Below the pieces are notes generated by a model, which saw only the letters and a list, made by a program, of their open reading frames with translations, did not search any database and had not been told where the DNA came from. A stretch of DNA of 64,000 bases, taken from Saturnia japonica (taxonomy: Eukaryota > Arthropoda > Insecta > Lepidoptera > Saturniidae). Within the stretch, counting starts at the first letter, position 1, and each line of letters starts with the position of its first letter. The position numbers and the translations under genes are program-made. Location of the stretch: assembly GCA_033032175.1 (NCBI GenBank), contig CM065331.1:8308370-8372369 (forward strand), written 5' to 3'. Below, piece by piece: positions 1 through 10,566 of the stretch.

Positions 1-305
1 CAACTTCGCACTCATTTTAAGGCGTATTGCGTGCATGGAAGTCAGATTTGGCATGGTTAGTTTATATGGAGGAGTGCGGAAAGGTAGAATTTATCTATAA
101 TATCTGTTACTAATATATTAAATAAAATAAATTAATACTGCGAATCGTAACCTGAACAGTACCATTGAACTTAGACCCCTCGAAATATTAACATTGTCAC
201 TTAATGAAAAGTGAAAGCAAGTGATATAATATTCATTGTTTAAATAGAAAATAGTCCATGATTAAAAAGTCGCCGGTCGAATTTCAATCATTGGGCGACT
301 GCTAG
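1..305 (+). mobile_element. Helitron-like family A copy, cut by window start
   Basis: Shares about 300 bp with 12961-13317, including TTTTAAGCGTATTGCGTGCA and GCCATTGAACTTAGA-like segments. It ends in a GTCGC...GCGAC hairpin followed by CTAG at 302-305, the structure expected of a Helitron 3' end. Confidence 0.7.
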
Positions 306-373
306 TTTTGTTAAATATCTTATTTAAAAATGTCCTGAATTGTAAACAACAAAACTGTTATTTTAACTTATTT

Positions 374-748
374 AGAAAATAGACGTACTCTGCTGACTTC
401 TTTGTGGGTCTTTTTAATGTCTACAATTATGTACTACATTAATGTGCTATATAACTTATAGTTTATTCACCATGACCAGTTTTTTTTTCATTTGTGCAAA
501 ACCCACATTCTTTTTCTAAAATAAAAGTAGCCTAAGTCTCCCTATAAAATCAGCTATCTACCAGTGAAAGTCCCGCCAAAATAGGTCTAACTGTTTCGGA
601 GATTACCCAGAACAAACAAACAGACAGACAGACAAAAATTTAAAAAATGGGCTTTTTGTTAATCGTAAGGTAATCATATCAGATAAAAAACTGTTATTTT
701 GACATTACAAACAGACACTTCAATTTCATTAATTGTATAGATTATGTC
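374..748 (+). repeat. Dispersed repeat B (ACTAGCTGTGCCC family), 5' truncated
   Basis: Shares the blocks AAAATAAAAGTAGCCTAAGT, CAGCTATCTRCCAGTGAAAG, GTTTCGGAGATTACCC and GACATTACAAACAGACACTT with the copies at 25971, 36101 and 53065. Probably a non-LTR/SINE-like element; the class is inferred. It is inserted directly after the family A copy. Confidence 0.7.
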
Positions 749-2345
749 ATATTTATTTGCTTTCATAATCTATATTCCTCTTATGTGTAATATCTGTACA
801 AAATAATTTTGATTCTTCACATTTACCACATTTACAGTATCTATGTAATTTGGTTTCAGGTGGTGGTATCGGATTGGAGAGAGTGGTGATGTTGTATTTA
901 GGTTTGGATAACATAAGAAAGACATCAATGTTTCCTCGCGATCCAAAACGAGTCACTCCGTAGTGTCTCAATTTAATAATGTTTATTTTTATATATCGGA
1001 TTATCGATTCGATATATCGATACAAAATTTTATATTACTTGATTAACTGATAAATTATATTAAATAATGATAATTTTTAAGCTTTGTTATTTTTATTTCG
1101 GAGTTTTGTAGACTCAATCACCCTTTCTTCACTTTAATTAGTTTATTAGTGAAATAATATTAGAATAGAATCGAGTTAGTTCTAGCGGTTATCTCCTACA
1201 TACTTTATAGATACTTCAACCTGTCCTAGGGCGCAGCCTTGCGTGCGTGAACCTGTAAACATGCAGTGTTTATTTGTTCAGACAGTGACGCGGCGGTCGT
1301 CTCCCGATCAACACGGAGTTTTTATCAATTTGTTCTATGGATACAGTCGGTAATAAAAGTGTTTGGTTCATCACAGAGAAAATGCATCACCTAACCTAAC
1401 CAGTAACCGTGCTTGACAATGCATCGTACGGTCGTACCATACAATGATCAAAATATTAAAACTCTAAATTAGAAGTTAAAAAGATAGAAATTGAGCATAG
1501 GATAACAAAAAAAAAACCTATAGAGGATAATTTGAGAATTTACAAAAATATATTGCTTCACCTACTTGCTATATTGCATTGATCAGAATGTGATAGAAAT
1601 AATGAAATTAATAAATGAATGTATTAATGCAGAGATGCAGTCTTTGTTAAAAAAAAAAGAACCATTGACAATTTCATATGGAAACAGAACTCTGAAATAA
1701 AACATGGCTTGTAGCAGCAAATCCGAAAGTTCATTATTTGATATATCTTAGTTGTAGTGATAGGGTGTTTAATAAACATGAATTTACATAATCGAGTTGT
1801 TGATTTATTTTAAATTTGATAAAATAACAAAAAACACTTTCTAAGTTAAATAAGTAATAGAATTCTCTTGTGTACTTGACTGTACCTCTTAACACGCACA
1901 CGTAGTCACTGTATCTATCTATACACGCTTTACGCACACAGGGCCGCGCACACAAATTTATAGTAAGTATAGATAAAAAATAACCATAATATTCAATTCG
2001 ATTTTTTTATTTACACGTTTATAATTAATTATATTTAAGTAGTTCACCATATTAAGTAAGTAGTAGATTCTTATAACATCCGACAAAAATGATTTCATTA
2101 AACCTAAAAAAAAAACATTTTTTTTTAATATTAATACATTTCGTATCACTTAACTGCATATGGGGGTCGCATTGACCCCAGAACACACGAGGCCATATTT
2201 CGACCCCAAACGAACACTGTACTGTTTCAACCCCTTCAATCAACACACTGCACTGTGAACACTTCGAGCACTTCACTTATTTACACCTGGAATTTTTTTT
2301 TCTTCATCACATTCGCTTTTTCTATATAATGTTCTATGTAGAGGC
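749..2345. other. Downstream flank of foi, no gene seen
   Basis: AT-rich sequence with no supported coding region beyond the foi 3' UTR. A small CpG-rich island at about 1228-1345 stands out (GCAGCCTTGCGTGCGTGAAC, then GACAGTGACGCGGCGG) and could be a promoter of a neighbour; a 20-codon open frame starting at 1336 is too short to call. About 1000-1022 is a nearly palindromic run of ATCGAT-like steps. Confidence 0.5.
2006..2129 (-). promoter_or_regulatory. Candidate foi polyadenylation signals
   Basis: Downstream of the foi stop, the minus strand has ATTAAA at 2129-2124 and AATAAA at 2011-2006, giving a possible 3' UTR of roughly 220-340 nt. A further AATAAA lies at 1809-1804. In such AT-rich DNA these hexamers also occur by chance. 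Confidence 0.35.
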
Positions 2346-2486
2346 TTATCCGAATAAATTCTTAAGGTCCTGTTCGTACAAAGCAATGACCAACATGATA
2401 CCTATGCCGCTCGCGAGACCCAAAAGCTGTAGAATGCATTGACATAGGGTACCCTCCTTGCTGTGCGATGTACTAAGTTCCGGCAT
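2346..2486 (-). CDS. foi: foi coding exon 6: TM8 and C terminus
   Basis: Encodes residues 651-696 and the TAA stop at 2348-2346. The acceptor is TTTCTTTCCAG|ATGCCG. Joining it to exon 5 gives VDMMPEL, matching the VDM(V/M)PE motif expected after TM7 of ZIP proteins, then TM8 (about 666-688) and a short tail ending NLFG. Confidence 0.92.
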   Translation of the reverse strand: MPELSTSHSKEGTLCQCILQLLGLASGIGIMLVIALYEQDLKNLFG

Positions 2487-5400
2487 CTGGAAAGAAAAAA
2501 AAAGAAAAATAATTAAAGATGCTCAAATGAAAAAAAAAAAACAAGACTAAACGAATATAAAATAAATAGAATATGAAAAATTGTGTTTTAGCATAACTCT
2601 GCTTAAAGCATTAACGTGATTCTCACACACCATATCTATAAATTGTTTTTTAGTGGTACATGTTCATTATATATACTGTTTAAAACTTTACAGGAGAAAA
2701 AAATAGTATATCGTAATATTGTCTCGCATATAAAATTCTACACTATATGAAAAAGACATAAATACTGTAACTAAAGTTGTATCATGTTTACAGTTTTATA
2801 GGAGACAAAAATACTGTAACTAAAGTTGTATAATGTTTACAGTATTATAGGAGACAAGAATACTGTATATAAAGGTTGTACCATGTTTACAATTTTATAG
2901 GAGACAAAACTACTGTAATTAAAGTTGTATCATGTTTAAAGTTTTATAGGAGACAAAAATACTGTAACTAGCATTGTATCATGAATACAATTTTATAGGA
3001 GCCAAAAATACTGTAACTAAAGTTGTATCATGTTTACAGTTTTATAGGAGACAAAAATACTGTAACTAGCATTGTATCATGAATACAATTTTATAGGAGC
3101 CAAAAACACTGTAACTAAAGTTGTATCATGTTTACAGTATTATAGGAGACAAAACTACTGTAACTAAAGTTGTATCATGTTTACAGTATTATAGGAGACA
3201 AAACTACTGTAACTAAAGTTGTATCATGTTTACAGTATTATAGGAGACAAGAATACTGTATATAAAGGTTGTACCATGTTTAAAATTTTATAGGAGACAA
3301 AAATACTGTAAATAAAGTTGGTCCATGTTTACAATTTGATAGGAGACAAAACTACTGTAACTAAAGTTGTATCATGTTTACAGTATTAAAGGAGACAAGA
3401 ATACTGTATATAAAGGTTGTACCATTTTTACAATTTTATAGGAGACAAAACTACTGTAACTAACATTGTATCATGAATACAATTTTACAGGAGACATAAA
3501 TGCTGTAACTAAAGTTGTATCATGTTTACAGTATTATAGGAGACAAAACTACTGTAACTAAAGTTGTATCATGTTTACAGTATTAAAGGAGACAAGAATA
3601 CTGTATATAAAGGTTGTACCATTTTTACAATTTTATAGGAGACAAAACTACTGTAACTAACATTGTATCATGAATACAATTTTACAGGAGACATAAATGC
3701 TGTAACTAAAGTTGTATCATGTTTACAGTATTATAGGAGACAAAACTACTGTAACTAAAGTTGTATCATGTTTACAGTATTAAAGGAGACAAGAATACTG
3801 TATATAAAGGTTGTACCATTTTTACAATTTTATAGGAGAAAAAACTACTGTAACTAACATTGTATCATGAATACAATTTTACAGGAGACATAAATGCTGT
3901 AATATATATTTTTACCATGTCCACGAGTGCGATGTATAGGAAGGTCCCACCAGCCACTGCGAACAGCCAGCGAGTTGCGGAAGGAGCGTGACCGGCAAGC
4001 ACACCACACACCATGCCGGCTAGGCAGAGAGCCGATGACAGGATATTGTAGCAAACAGCGCGCTTCACCGACATACCGGCTTTTAGGAGCACAGCGAAGT
4101 CACCTAATCAAATCATATTTAAATCTATTATTATTATTATTATAGGCCAATTTATACTTTGTGTAAAACTATCGACATTTTCATGAGGAATAAATTAATT
4201 TTTCAAATTATAATATAGCCTATGTTACTCGCTGTTACTGTAGATTTATACTGGCGAAATAATGTTTAAAATTGGTCAAGTAGTTTTTGAGTTTATCCAA
4301 TACAACAAAAAATGAAATCTTTCCTCTGTATAATTTTGGTATAGATAGAATCGACGCATTGTATGGATTGCCAACCATTTAGCCGCATTTGAAAACTCCC
4401 AAAAAGGCTTTTGAACTTCTAAAAGAATATCTCGACAATAAATAACACCATCTTTGTTGATCCAATGTTGAGTCAATTTGGTACAATTATGCGCTAAGTG
4501 AATTTTTAAGTTAAGTGTCGAATAACAGAATATCCATCCGTACTGACCTAACTCGTGAGGCAATTCGTGACATAGAACAGCAATGGCCGTGGAGAATCCG
4601 CCAGCTATGTTCGAAGCGAAAGCTGCGCCTAGAAAAAAAAGTTAGGAATCATTTCTCGTAAGGCGCAAACAAATATGTAGTCTTCCAATTTGCACATCAG
4701 AAATATGTTAATAGTGATTATCATCGATTTTGTATAGTTAGTACAAATTTATCTGCAATAGGCTGAATAAGACTGGACCAAAAACAGAATACACTAATGT
4801 GTGTATTATTTTGTTTGATAAACAAATTACAGTCAGTTATAGAATACGTAAAACCTGTTATTAACCTTAAATTTTGCAAAAATATCCGAAATTTGTTTTC
4901 ATCTCGATGTACATAGGCCAATATTTTATAGGCATTGGCCTTTGTTATATTGATAACGTAATATTACATTTGACATATGTCAAAAGAACGTTCAAATTGA
5001 AATTTTAAATGAATCTTAATCGAATTTCAACCACGAGGCGACCTCTAGTTACAATATATATTTTTTTTAACTGAAAAACATTTAGCAATTGTGCAGTTTT
5101 ATAAAATAAATAATTTTATGTGCCCTCCGTTACAAAGTTACTTTGTTGAATTTTGATGACGTGTCTGCTTCTTCTTGTTATGGCGCCGCGTAAGCACTTA
5201 ACAGGGTCAATGTTTTCAAACCTTCGTAGTAATATGTATTTTATACAAAGTGGCGTCCAACAAGATGGTGGCTGCCTTGTTAGAACTATCTAGGGAGCTC
5301 TGTGGGATCCCAGAATGCATGCTCTTAGTTTATATATATAATCCACATCACTTATGCACAAAAATCAAACTATATCATACAAAACGCCACCAATATTACA

Positions 5401-8400
5401 TAATATGGGGTGAAAAACCTAAACACATGGATTAAAAATAAAAACTACAACATGTCAAGTCAAGATCCTGCCAAAAACTCCTGATAAAGTGTCAAATGTG
5501 ATCTATTAAATTGGTCCTACAATAGTCCGTAGTATGCAGTTATTAAAAAAAAATGTCCAAGAGGAACATATTCGTTTTTGCTTTCTTCTTAACATAAAGA
5601 AAAGGATTGAATTAAAAGAAGGTACTGTTCATTTATCAAGGTCAAGAAACTTACCAATAGCCATGCCGTCGGTAAAGTTATGAAGACCGTCCCCCATGAT
5701 GACCATCCAAGCGACCGAAGCTATTGAAGATGGAGGCGCGTGGACATGACCGTGGGAGTGCGAGTGACCGTGATGCGCTCTCGAGTGTTCCCTGGGAATT
5801 AATCCATACTAATATTATAAATATGAAAGTAACTCTGTCCTTTACGTTTTCACGCGTAAACAGCTGAACTAATTTACTAACTCAAGAATCACAATTCTTT
5901 GTGGATCTTGTTGATGCTTGGCACTGTATATCATTCACGTAATTGTCATAGGATAGCTCGAAATTACTGAGTGTCAACCGTAAGCAAGGCGACCGATGGT
6001 CGATAGTTAGACTTGAAAATAACAAAAGCAGGATTTAGCTTGCGAGAGAATGACATAGAATACATAAAAAGTGTTTCCTATTAACTTGATCTCCTCTTTG
6101 TATGTGTTAGTACGCGTGTGTACGCTTGCGTATCACGAAGTCTTGGTGAAAAGGCGCCATAAACAACGTGGTGTATTGTATATGTGAATATTTTTATGTT
6201 TTCTTACGGTTTCATTCTGTTCATCCGCGTTTGAACCCACCCAAAATATGATAATCTATCATGAAGCAAACTTAACAAATGCGAATGTTGTGAAAAGTTA
6301 ACCTAATATAATATCTCGTAATATTTACTTAAAATGTATTTTACCTCAATATAACAGTATAACTGTCGCCATCCTTCAGATCCTTAACACCATCATCTTT
6401 ATGCTTGATATTATTCATTTCCACGACAGCTGGAGTAGACTCCGCCTTTAGCAGCCAATCCTTCGCTGTAGGCTCCTCTTTACCTTCAGGATTCAAAGCG
6501 TTCGATGAGACTACACTGACTGAGTTGTGATTCGCTTTTGGACTTGGAGGTATACCGTCTCTCAAATGGTGATCATCGTGTGTGTCTGTATCTATTTCAT
6601 CATAGCAGTAAGGATATTCTGAATACTTGTGCTTGCACGTCTTCGTTGTCGGATCACCTTTCTCATCTCTCTTAAAAATCTTCATGAAAGAATTCGATGT
6701 AGAATTTGATATCGGTGCTTTCGCGCCACCTGGACATCCTCCCACTGTCTCGTCTTTCAAAACTCTCACCCTTGAAGGAAGTTTGTCTTCTTCCAACTTC
6801 TGCCTCCTTTTCCTCCATTCAACGACGACCGTCAAGCCCTTCTCCGTGAAATAGAAGAAGACAACTCCTAGCATAGCAGCGAGACCTTTCCACATGCCGT
6901 CGTCGTGTGAATCGGGGATCGCTACGCCGTGCTCGTCACCATGGTCATGCATGGGGCTCATAGCATGCGGCAATAAGTGTAACAGTGCATCACCGCATAA
7001 GGTTCCAACGGCCAACGCTACCAGAAATTGCAGAAGATGATTATAATACGTCTTATGCATTATTGGTATTACTACCACACCTAACAAACCGCAAGCACTT
7101 ATCGCTGTAATACTTAATGAAGAATACAACCAAACGGAAAACATATTTTTACTATACGCACTCTCTTTCTCTTTTTTGACATTTCTAGTAACAAGAACGT
7201 GCACTGGTATACTGGTCTCTTTCACACACCCGGTTCTTTCTATGGAGGTATTTGCGAGTTTTTGGTATAACAGAATGGGACAGAGGGATTGAAGTGTGTC
7301 TTCAGATATTACTGTGGCCTCATTGTGATCGTGATGGTGACCGTCGTGGCCGTGTTCATGCTCGTGCTCATGCGGTTTTAACCTCGTGTTAACTTTTGTG
7401 ACCAATTCCGAGCTGTTGACACACTGTAAAGAAAATTTCATGTTAAACATGTTCCTATTTACTGACGTAGGAAAAGAATGGTCCTGAAAGAAACTAAAAG
7501 GTGCAAGGAATCTTTAAGAGTGATAACAGAATATATCTTTCGAATAGAAATTCGACCAGTGACTTACTGATTATATTATATTATCTATTTTACAATTGCG
7601 GAATGAACGAAAACAATAAATATTATATCACTTGCTATCACTTTTAATGGAGTGTTAATGTTTTGGGGGATCTTAGGTTCAATGGTATGGTCGGGATAGT
7701 ATTCGCAGTATAATCTATAAATTAAGTAAAAGCTTTGGGTACCTTTTTAAGCGTATTGTGTGTACAGAACTCTGTGAGATTTGGCATGGTTAAAGTTTAT
7801 ATGGAAAAGGAGTGCAGAAAGCTAAAATTTATCTATAATATCTGTTAACGTTTGAACAGCGTTTAATTGCTGGAATTAAGACAATTATTTATTATTTTAT
7901 TCACCTATGAAAACTTGTGAGAACTATTCGACTGTCATAAAAAATATTGTTCAACCTACCTTGACGACATCCTCTTCATGTTTTTGCCCATGGAAGTAAT
8001 TCCTGGTGTCAGTTATCTCTCCGCCTTTGATGAGATTATCCAGATCCAGCTCCTTAAGCATTTTATTAAACCCTGTCAGATTCATTGTCATGCTGTTTGA
8101 ATCTCCGTAGATGTGAAATATTCGAGCGACATACGCTTCCGGATTTACATTCTTTGCTTCCCTCTTCGATCTGTCTTTGTGCCGTATCTTTTGCAGTTTG
8201 TGATTGTACCTCACTAATGAATCCATCCTTCTCTTCTCTTCTAGATCCATCATTTTCGATTCTATCCTTCTGTTTTCTTCCATGTCCATGGATAAGTGAT
8301 TTGTGCTCTCGATTTTCGGGTCGTACGAGAGTATTCCATCGTTTTGCATATCGATATGGGAGCCGCATGTATGCGCTGCGCATAGGAGGCAAAACATACA

Positions 8401-8424
8401 CACAGTAACTAAATGATGTGACAT
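2346..8424 (-). CDS. foi: ZIP6/ZIP10-type zinc transporter (fear of intimacy), six coding exons
   Basis: Joining 8424-7960, 7423-6345, 5791-5655, 4628-4548, 4103-3916 and 2486-2346 gives one open frame of 2091 nt (696 residues plus stop); every junction is GT/AG and the phases agree. Seen: hydrophobic signal peptide (residues about 5-20), RSKR at 85-88, His-rich stretch 173-188, CPILLYQ 203-209, TM1-3 about 249-276, 282-308 and 332-350, long charged loop 351-532 with a second His cluster, TM4 with HNFTDG 552-557, TM5 with HELPHELGD 581-589, TM6-8 about 600-622, 632-650 and 666-688. Known for the family: LIV-1 ZIPs move zinc into the cytosol, with the TM4/TM5 His/Asp/Glu residues forming the metal site; fly foi acts in gonad and tracheal morphogenesis. 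The length is close to what I recall for fly foi. The symbol is assigned from motifs, without alignment; a ZIP6 versus ZIP10 split is not meaningful here. Confidence 0.93.
2754..3902. repeat. 49-bp minisatellite in foi intron 5
   Basis: About 23 tandem copies of a 49-bp unit (core GGAGACAAAACTACTGTAAC, then TAAAGTTGTATCATGTTTAC) fill most of the 1.43-kb intron 2487-3915. Variant units alternate: near 2960-3110 they form 98-bp dimers (variants TAGCATTGTATCATGAATAC and GGAGCC), and from about 3340 to 3902 a four-unit block recurs with an exact 197-bp period (TATTAAAGGAGACAAG at 3384, 3581 and 3778). A diverged half unit may extend the array to about 2690. Confidence 0.95.
3916..4103 (-). CDS. 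foi: foi coding exon 5: TM6 and TM7
   Basis: Encodes the end of codon 588 and residues 589-650 (from DFAVLLKAGMSV to LYIALVDM). The acceptor is TTTGATTAG|GTGACTTC and the donor GACATG|GTAAAA, phase 0. The donor lies only about 13 nt from the end of the intronic minisatellite, so the array starts almost directly after the exon in transcript sense. Confidence 0.92.
4548..4628 (-). CDS. foi: foi coding exon 4: TM5 metal-site helix
   Basis: An 81-nt exon encoding residues 562-587 plus split codons 561 and 588. The acceptor is TTTTTTTTCTAG|GCGCAGC and the donor GAGTTAG|GTCAGT. It holds the catalytic-site helix ending CHELPHEL; the final GD of the LIV-1 HEXPHEXGD motif is completed across the junction with the next exon, so the splice divides the hallmark motif. 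Confidence 0.92.
4975..5048 (+). mobile_element. Helitron-like 3' end in foi intron 3
   Basis: TCGAATTTCAACCACGAGGC followed by GACCTCTAG resembles the family A terminus (hairpin then CTAG at 5045-5048), but the body upstream differs, so it is a remnant or a sister family. Confidence 0.45.
5168..5500 (+). repeat. Dispersed repeat F in foi intron 3
   Basis: TTCTTCTTGTTATGGCGCCG and AACAAGATGGTGGCTGCCTT are shared with copies at 11835 and 23025, as is the downstream GCCACCAATATTACATA. The class is unknown. It lies in the 1026-bp intron between foi exons 3 and 4. Confidence 0.7.
5655..5791 (-). CDS. foi: foi coding exon 3: second His cluster and TM4
   Basis: Encodes the end of codon 515, residues 516-560 and one base of codon 561. 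The acceptor is TTCCCAG|GGAACAC and the donor ATTG|GTAAGT. It opens with a dense His stretch (517-532) in the TM3-TM4 loop, a proposed zinc sensor in LIV-1 proteins, then TM4 with DGLHNFTDG (H552, N553 and D556 expected to bind metal). Confidence 0.92.
5792..6344. other. foi intron 2, no internal gene
   Basis: 553-bp intron between coding exons 2 and 3. I see no RNA gene or clear repeat copy in it apart from short AT-rich tracts. Confidence 0.6.
6345..7423 (-). CDS. foi: foi coding exon 2: His-rich ectodomain, TM1-TM3 and cytoplasmic loop
   Basis: Encodes residues 156-514 and two bases of codon 515. The acceptor is TTTCTTTACAG|TGTGTC and the donor TTGAG|GTAAAA. It holds the HEHEHEHGHDGHHHDH cluster (173-188), the CPxLLYQ motif typical of ZIP6/10, TM1 to TM3 (the second with the GDALLHLLPH signature) and most of the acidic/basic intracellular loop. 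An in-frame ATG lies upstream at 7450, but it falls in the intron before the acceptor, so it is not used as a start in this model. Confidence 0.92.
7655..7851. mobile_element. Head-to-head Helitron-like family A fragments in foi intron 1
   Basis: 7655-7710 matches family A in reverse (TTGGGGGATCTTAGGTTCAA and GGTCGGGATAGTATTCGCAG), and 7714-7851 matches the family A 5' end forward, starting TCTATAAATTAAG. The two meet almost exactly, so part of one element appears inverted against the other. Confidence 0.65.
7960..8424 (-). CDS. foi: foi coding exon 1: signal peptide and N-terminal ectodomain
   Basis: Encodes residues 1-155. The start ATG at 8424-8422 follows an A-rich context (GTAAAAATGTC) and leads straight into a hydrophobic signal sequence, and I see no better upstream in-frame start. 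The segment is charged and helix-prone, with an RSKR furin-like site at 85-88 (ectodomain processing is known for ZIP6 and ZIP10) and an N-glycosylation sequon NLT at 115-117. The exon ends in phase 0 with AAG|GTAGGT. Small open frames on either strand inside it are shadows. Confidence 0.92.
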
Positions 8425-8533
8425 TTTTACAACTTATAATTAATACGATTCGCTTAAAATATAATTTAATTATAATTTAATCCATTTGTTGCTTGTGAAC
8501 TTCTTCACGACGATTCCTTGATAATTGATCTAT
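8425..8533 (-). other. foi: foi 5' UTR part of exon 1 with upstream splice acceptor
   Basis: Read on the minus strand, TCTCCTTGTTCACAG ends at 8534, a good pyrimidine tract and AG acceptor, and 109 nt later comes the foi ATG. This suggests the coding exon begins at 8533 and that a separate noncoding first exon lies further upstream (higher coordinates). Inference from sequence only; the transcript could instead start nearby. Confidence 0.5.
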
Positions 8534-8539
8534 CTGTGA

Positions 8540-9631
8540 ACAAGGAGATATCATTGGTTAATACTGATTTTATATATAGACTAACAGCCGGCCGAGACTT
8601 CGTTCGTGATAATTACAATAAACCAGTAATAAGAATAAAAGTAACCTATATTATGGTGTAGGGCTAATCCAGTTGCCTAATAGTGAAATAATTTATAGAA
8701 TTGAACCAGCGGTTCCCGAGATCGTCACCTACAGAGTAAGTACTATACTACACTACTGTACTGAGTACTATACTCCTGAATATAGTTATACTATAGTTGT
8801 GTAAAGTATATATTATGCTAACAACACGAGTGATAAATATGGGAAATTGATTCATTAAATCTGAGTAAAATAGTCAGGCCTAGTTATGCCCGATTGATGA
8901 AGTCTAACAGCTATAAAAAAACAAACGTTGCAGACTAAAACCGCCAGCAGAATTTAGTACAGCCTAAATTACTATAAGACCGTCACAATCGCTTCAATAA
9001 TTAAACCAGAAACAATCGCTTAACATTATAATAACCGTGTAAAGAACTTTCATTATCCAACCAATCATCAAAGTAAATAATAACAAAACATCCAACGAGA
9101 TCATTGGTCCGTTTCCTTTTTTACCCGCACAGTAGACACTAGTTGTGAATGTAAAAAAAAATTATATTCAAACGCTTCGATGTTTCTTTTTTACCGTCGT
9201 CGTCGCGGCCTTGTTCCATTCTTGTTAACTGCTAGATGGACAAACCGTTTTGGATCGAACCCGGACTACTGTTGTGTACCAATTGTGACTTTTTAATAAA
9301 CACACAATTAGATAATATACTAATTATAAGCCTATAGATCATTATAAAATAATCACTTCAGTATTGATCTACCACTATCATGTTCCTATATCTTATGTTT
9401 TGATTTTAAGTGTTCTGAAGAAAGTGCTCCGGAGCCACAGTTTTACGTTAACCACCGCCTCGGCACGAATAAAGGAAGCTGAGTCTGTGGAACTATCTCC
9501 AGACCAGTGTGTTCCCTTATTCCTATAACATGCGAATCCTTCAAACATAACGTGAGGTGAAATTTTGAGCAAGCCAGCATGACAGCGGCGATTGACGATG
9601 TTATTGGATTACTCTGTGTTCACCATCAATC
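8540..9631. other. Upstream flank of foi, no gene seen
   Basis: AT-rich. 8582-8710 is a degraded repeat of the type with a GACTTCGTTCGTGATAATTA segment (shared with 36790 and 39530). 9195-9213 holds a short run of CGTCGTCGTCGCGG. No coding region is supported. Confidence 0.45.
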
Positions 9632-9639
9632 AGGTAGAG

Positions 9640-10057
9640 TAGGGGTGAGTAACCCGCGGCCCGCGGACCATAATTGGCCCGCCAAGCATTTCTAAAATTG
9701 AATTTATTTTATCGACTTTCTTTTATCAATATATTGTTATTAAATTAATTATAATAAAATGGTAGTACATACTAAACCGAAATATTTTTTATGAAACATG
9801 CAATACAAACGCGCAACGTCTGCGCGATTTATTTGTGACGAAATACACACTTGTCGGTGACATGTTTAAACATGCAAACGGACGCGATGCGTCTGATGTA
9901 TATGAAATCTTTGTTTTTTTTTTTTTTTTATCATTTTTTTAATTCCAATATTTATTTTTAATAAAGATTCGTAAATTATTAACAAGAGTTAAACTATGTG
10001 CGACCCGCCAAAAAAATTAAATTTAAATTGGCCCTTTGATAAGGTTGCTCGCCCCTG
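9640..10057. mobile_element. Non-autonomous hAT-like element with 8-bp target duplication
   Basis: Terminal inverted repeats TAGGGGTGAGTAACC (9640-9654) and GGTTGCTCGCCCCTG (10043-10057), 12 of 15 matching after reversal, are flanked by perfect direct copies of AGGTAGAG at 9632-9639 and 10058-10065. The subterminal GCGGCCCGCGG and GCGACCCGCC are typical of a widespread hAT type. 418 bp with no transposase. Confidence 0.88.
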
Positions 10058-10566
10058 AGGTAGAGTGTAGTCACTCTGCCTTGCTTCGATTATAAAAAAA
10101 TATTATTAAAAGATCTTCTTAAATGGCCTAGTTTTGCCGCTGTTATCAGACACTTTACAAAAAAGTTTCTTTAATACACAATTTAAAAAAAATCTTATCA
10201 CGTTTTGGAAAAGGGGTTTACGAAATTATGATTTCGTCTATTTTACATAAGTATGTATAATCAGTTCAAGCTGCGGTGTATCTCTCGCGCTCTATTCGGA
10301 TGTTCGAGCATAACATAACAGCAATAGATTTCTTCTCAAACGTATTATTCAAATTTTTTTACTGCCGTGATTCCTCTAAGTTTTTCCGAGTTTCATTACA
10401 TGAAAACCTGAAGTATAAAGAAATACTGGGGCATTATTAAACCTTAGCGATAATTAAACAGTGTACATTTATTACAATGAGTTCATTGTGCAATAGTTAT
10501 AACCCTTCTGTTGAAATAAGAGGTGGTTTCTTTGTTCATTGTAAGTCATAAGGATTATTTTTTTAA

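Noticed and set aside
2754..3902. Regularly spaced repeats that could be mistaken for a CRISPR array
   Set aside because: Units are contiguous and homologous throughout, with no unique spacers, and lie in an intron of an animal gene. It is a minisatellite.
6627..6854. 75-codon plus-strand frame
   Set aside because: Antisense shadow of foi coding exon 2.
8066..8408. Open frames of 107-111 codons on both strands
   Set aside because: Alternative frames of foi coding exon 1; the exon 1 frame has the signal peptide and splices in phase.
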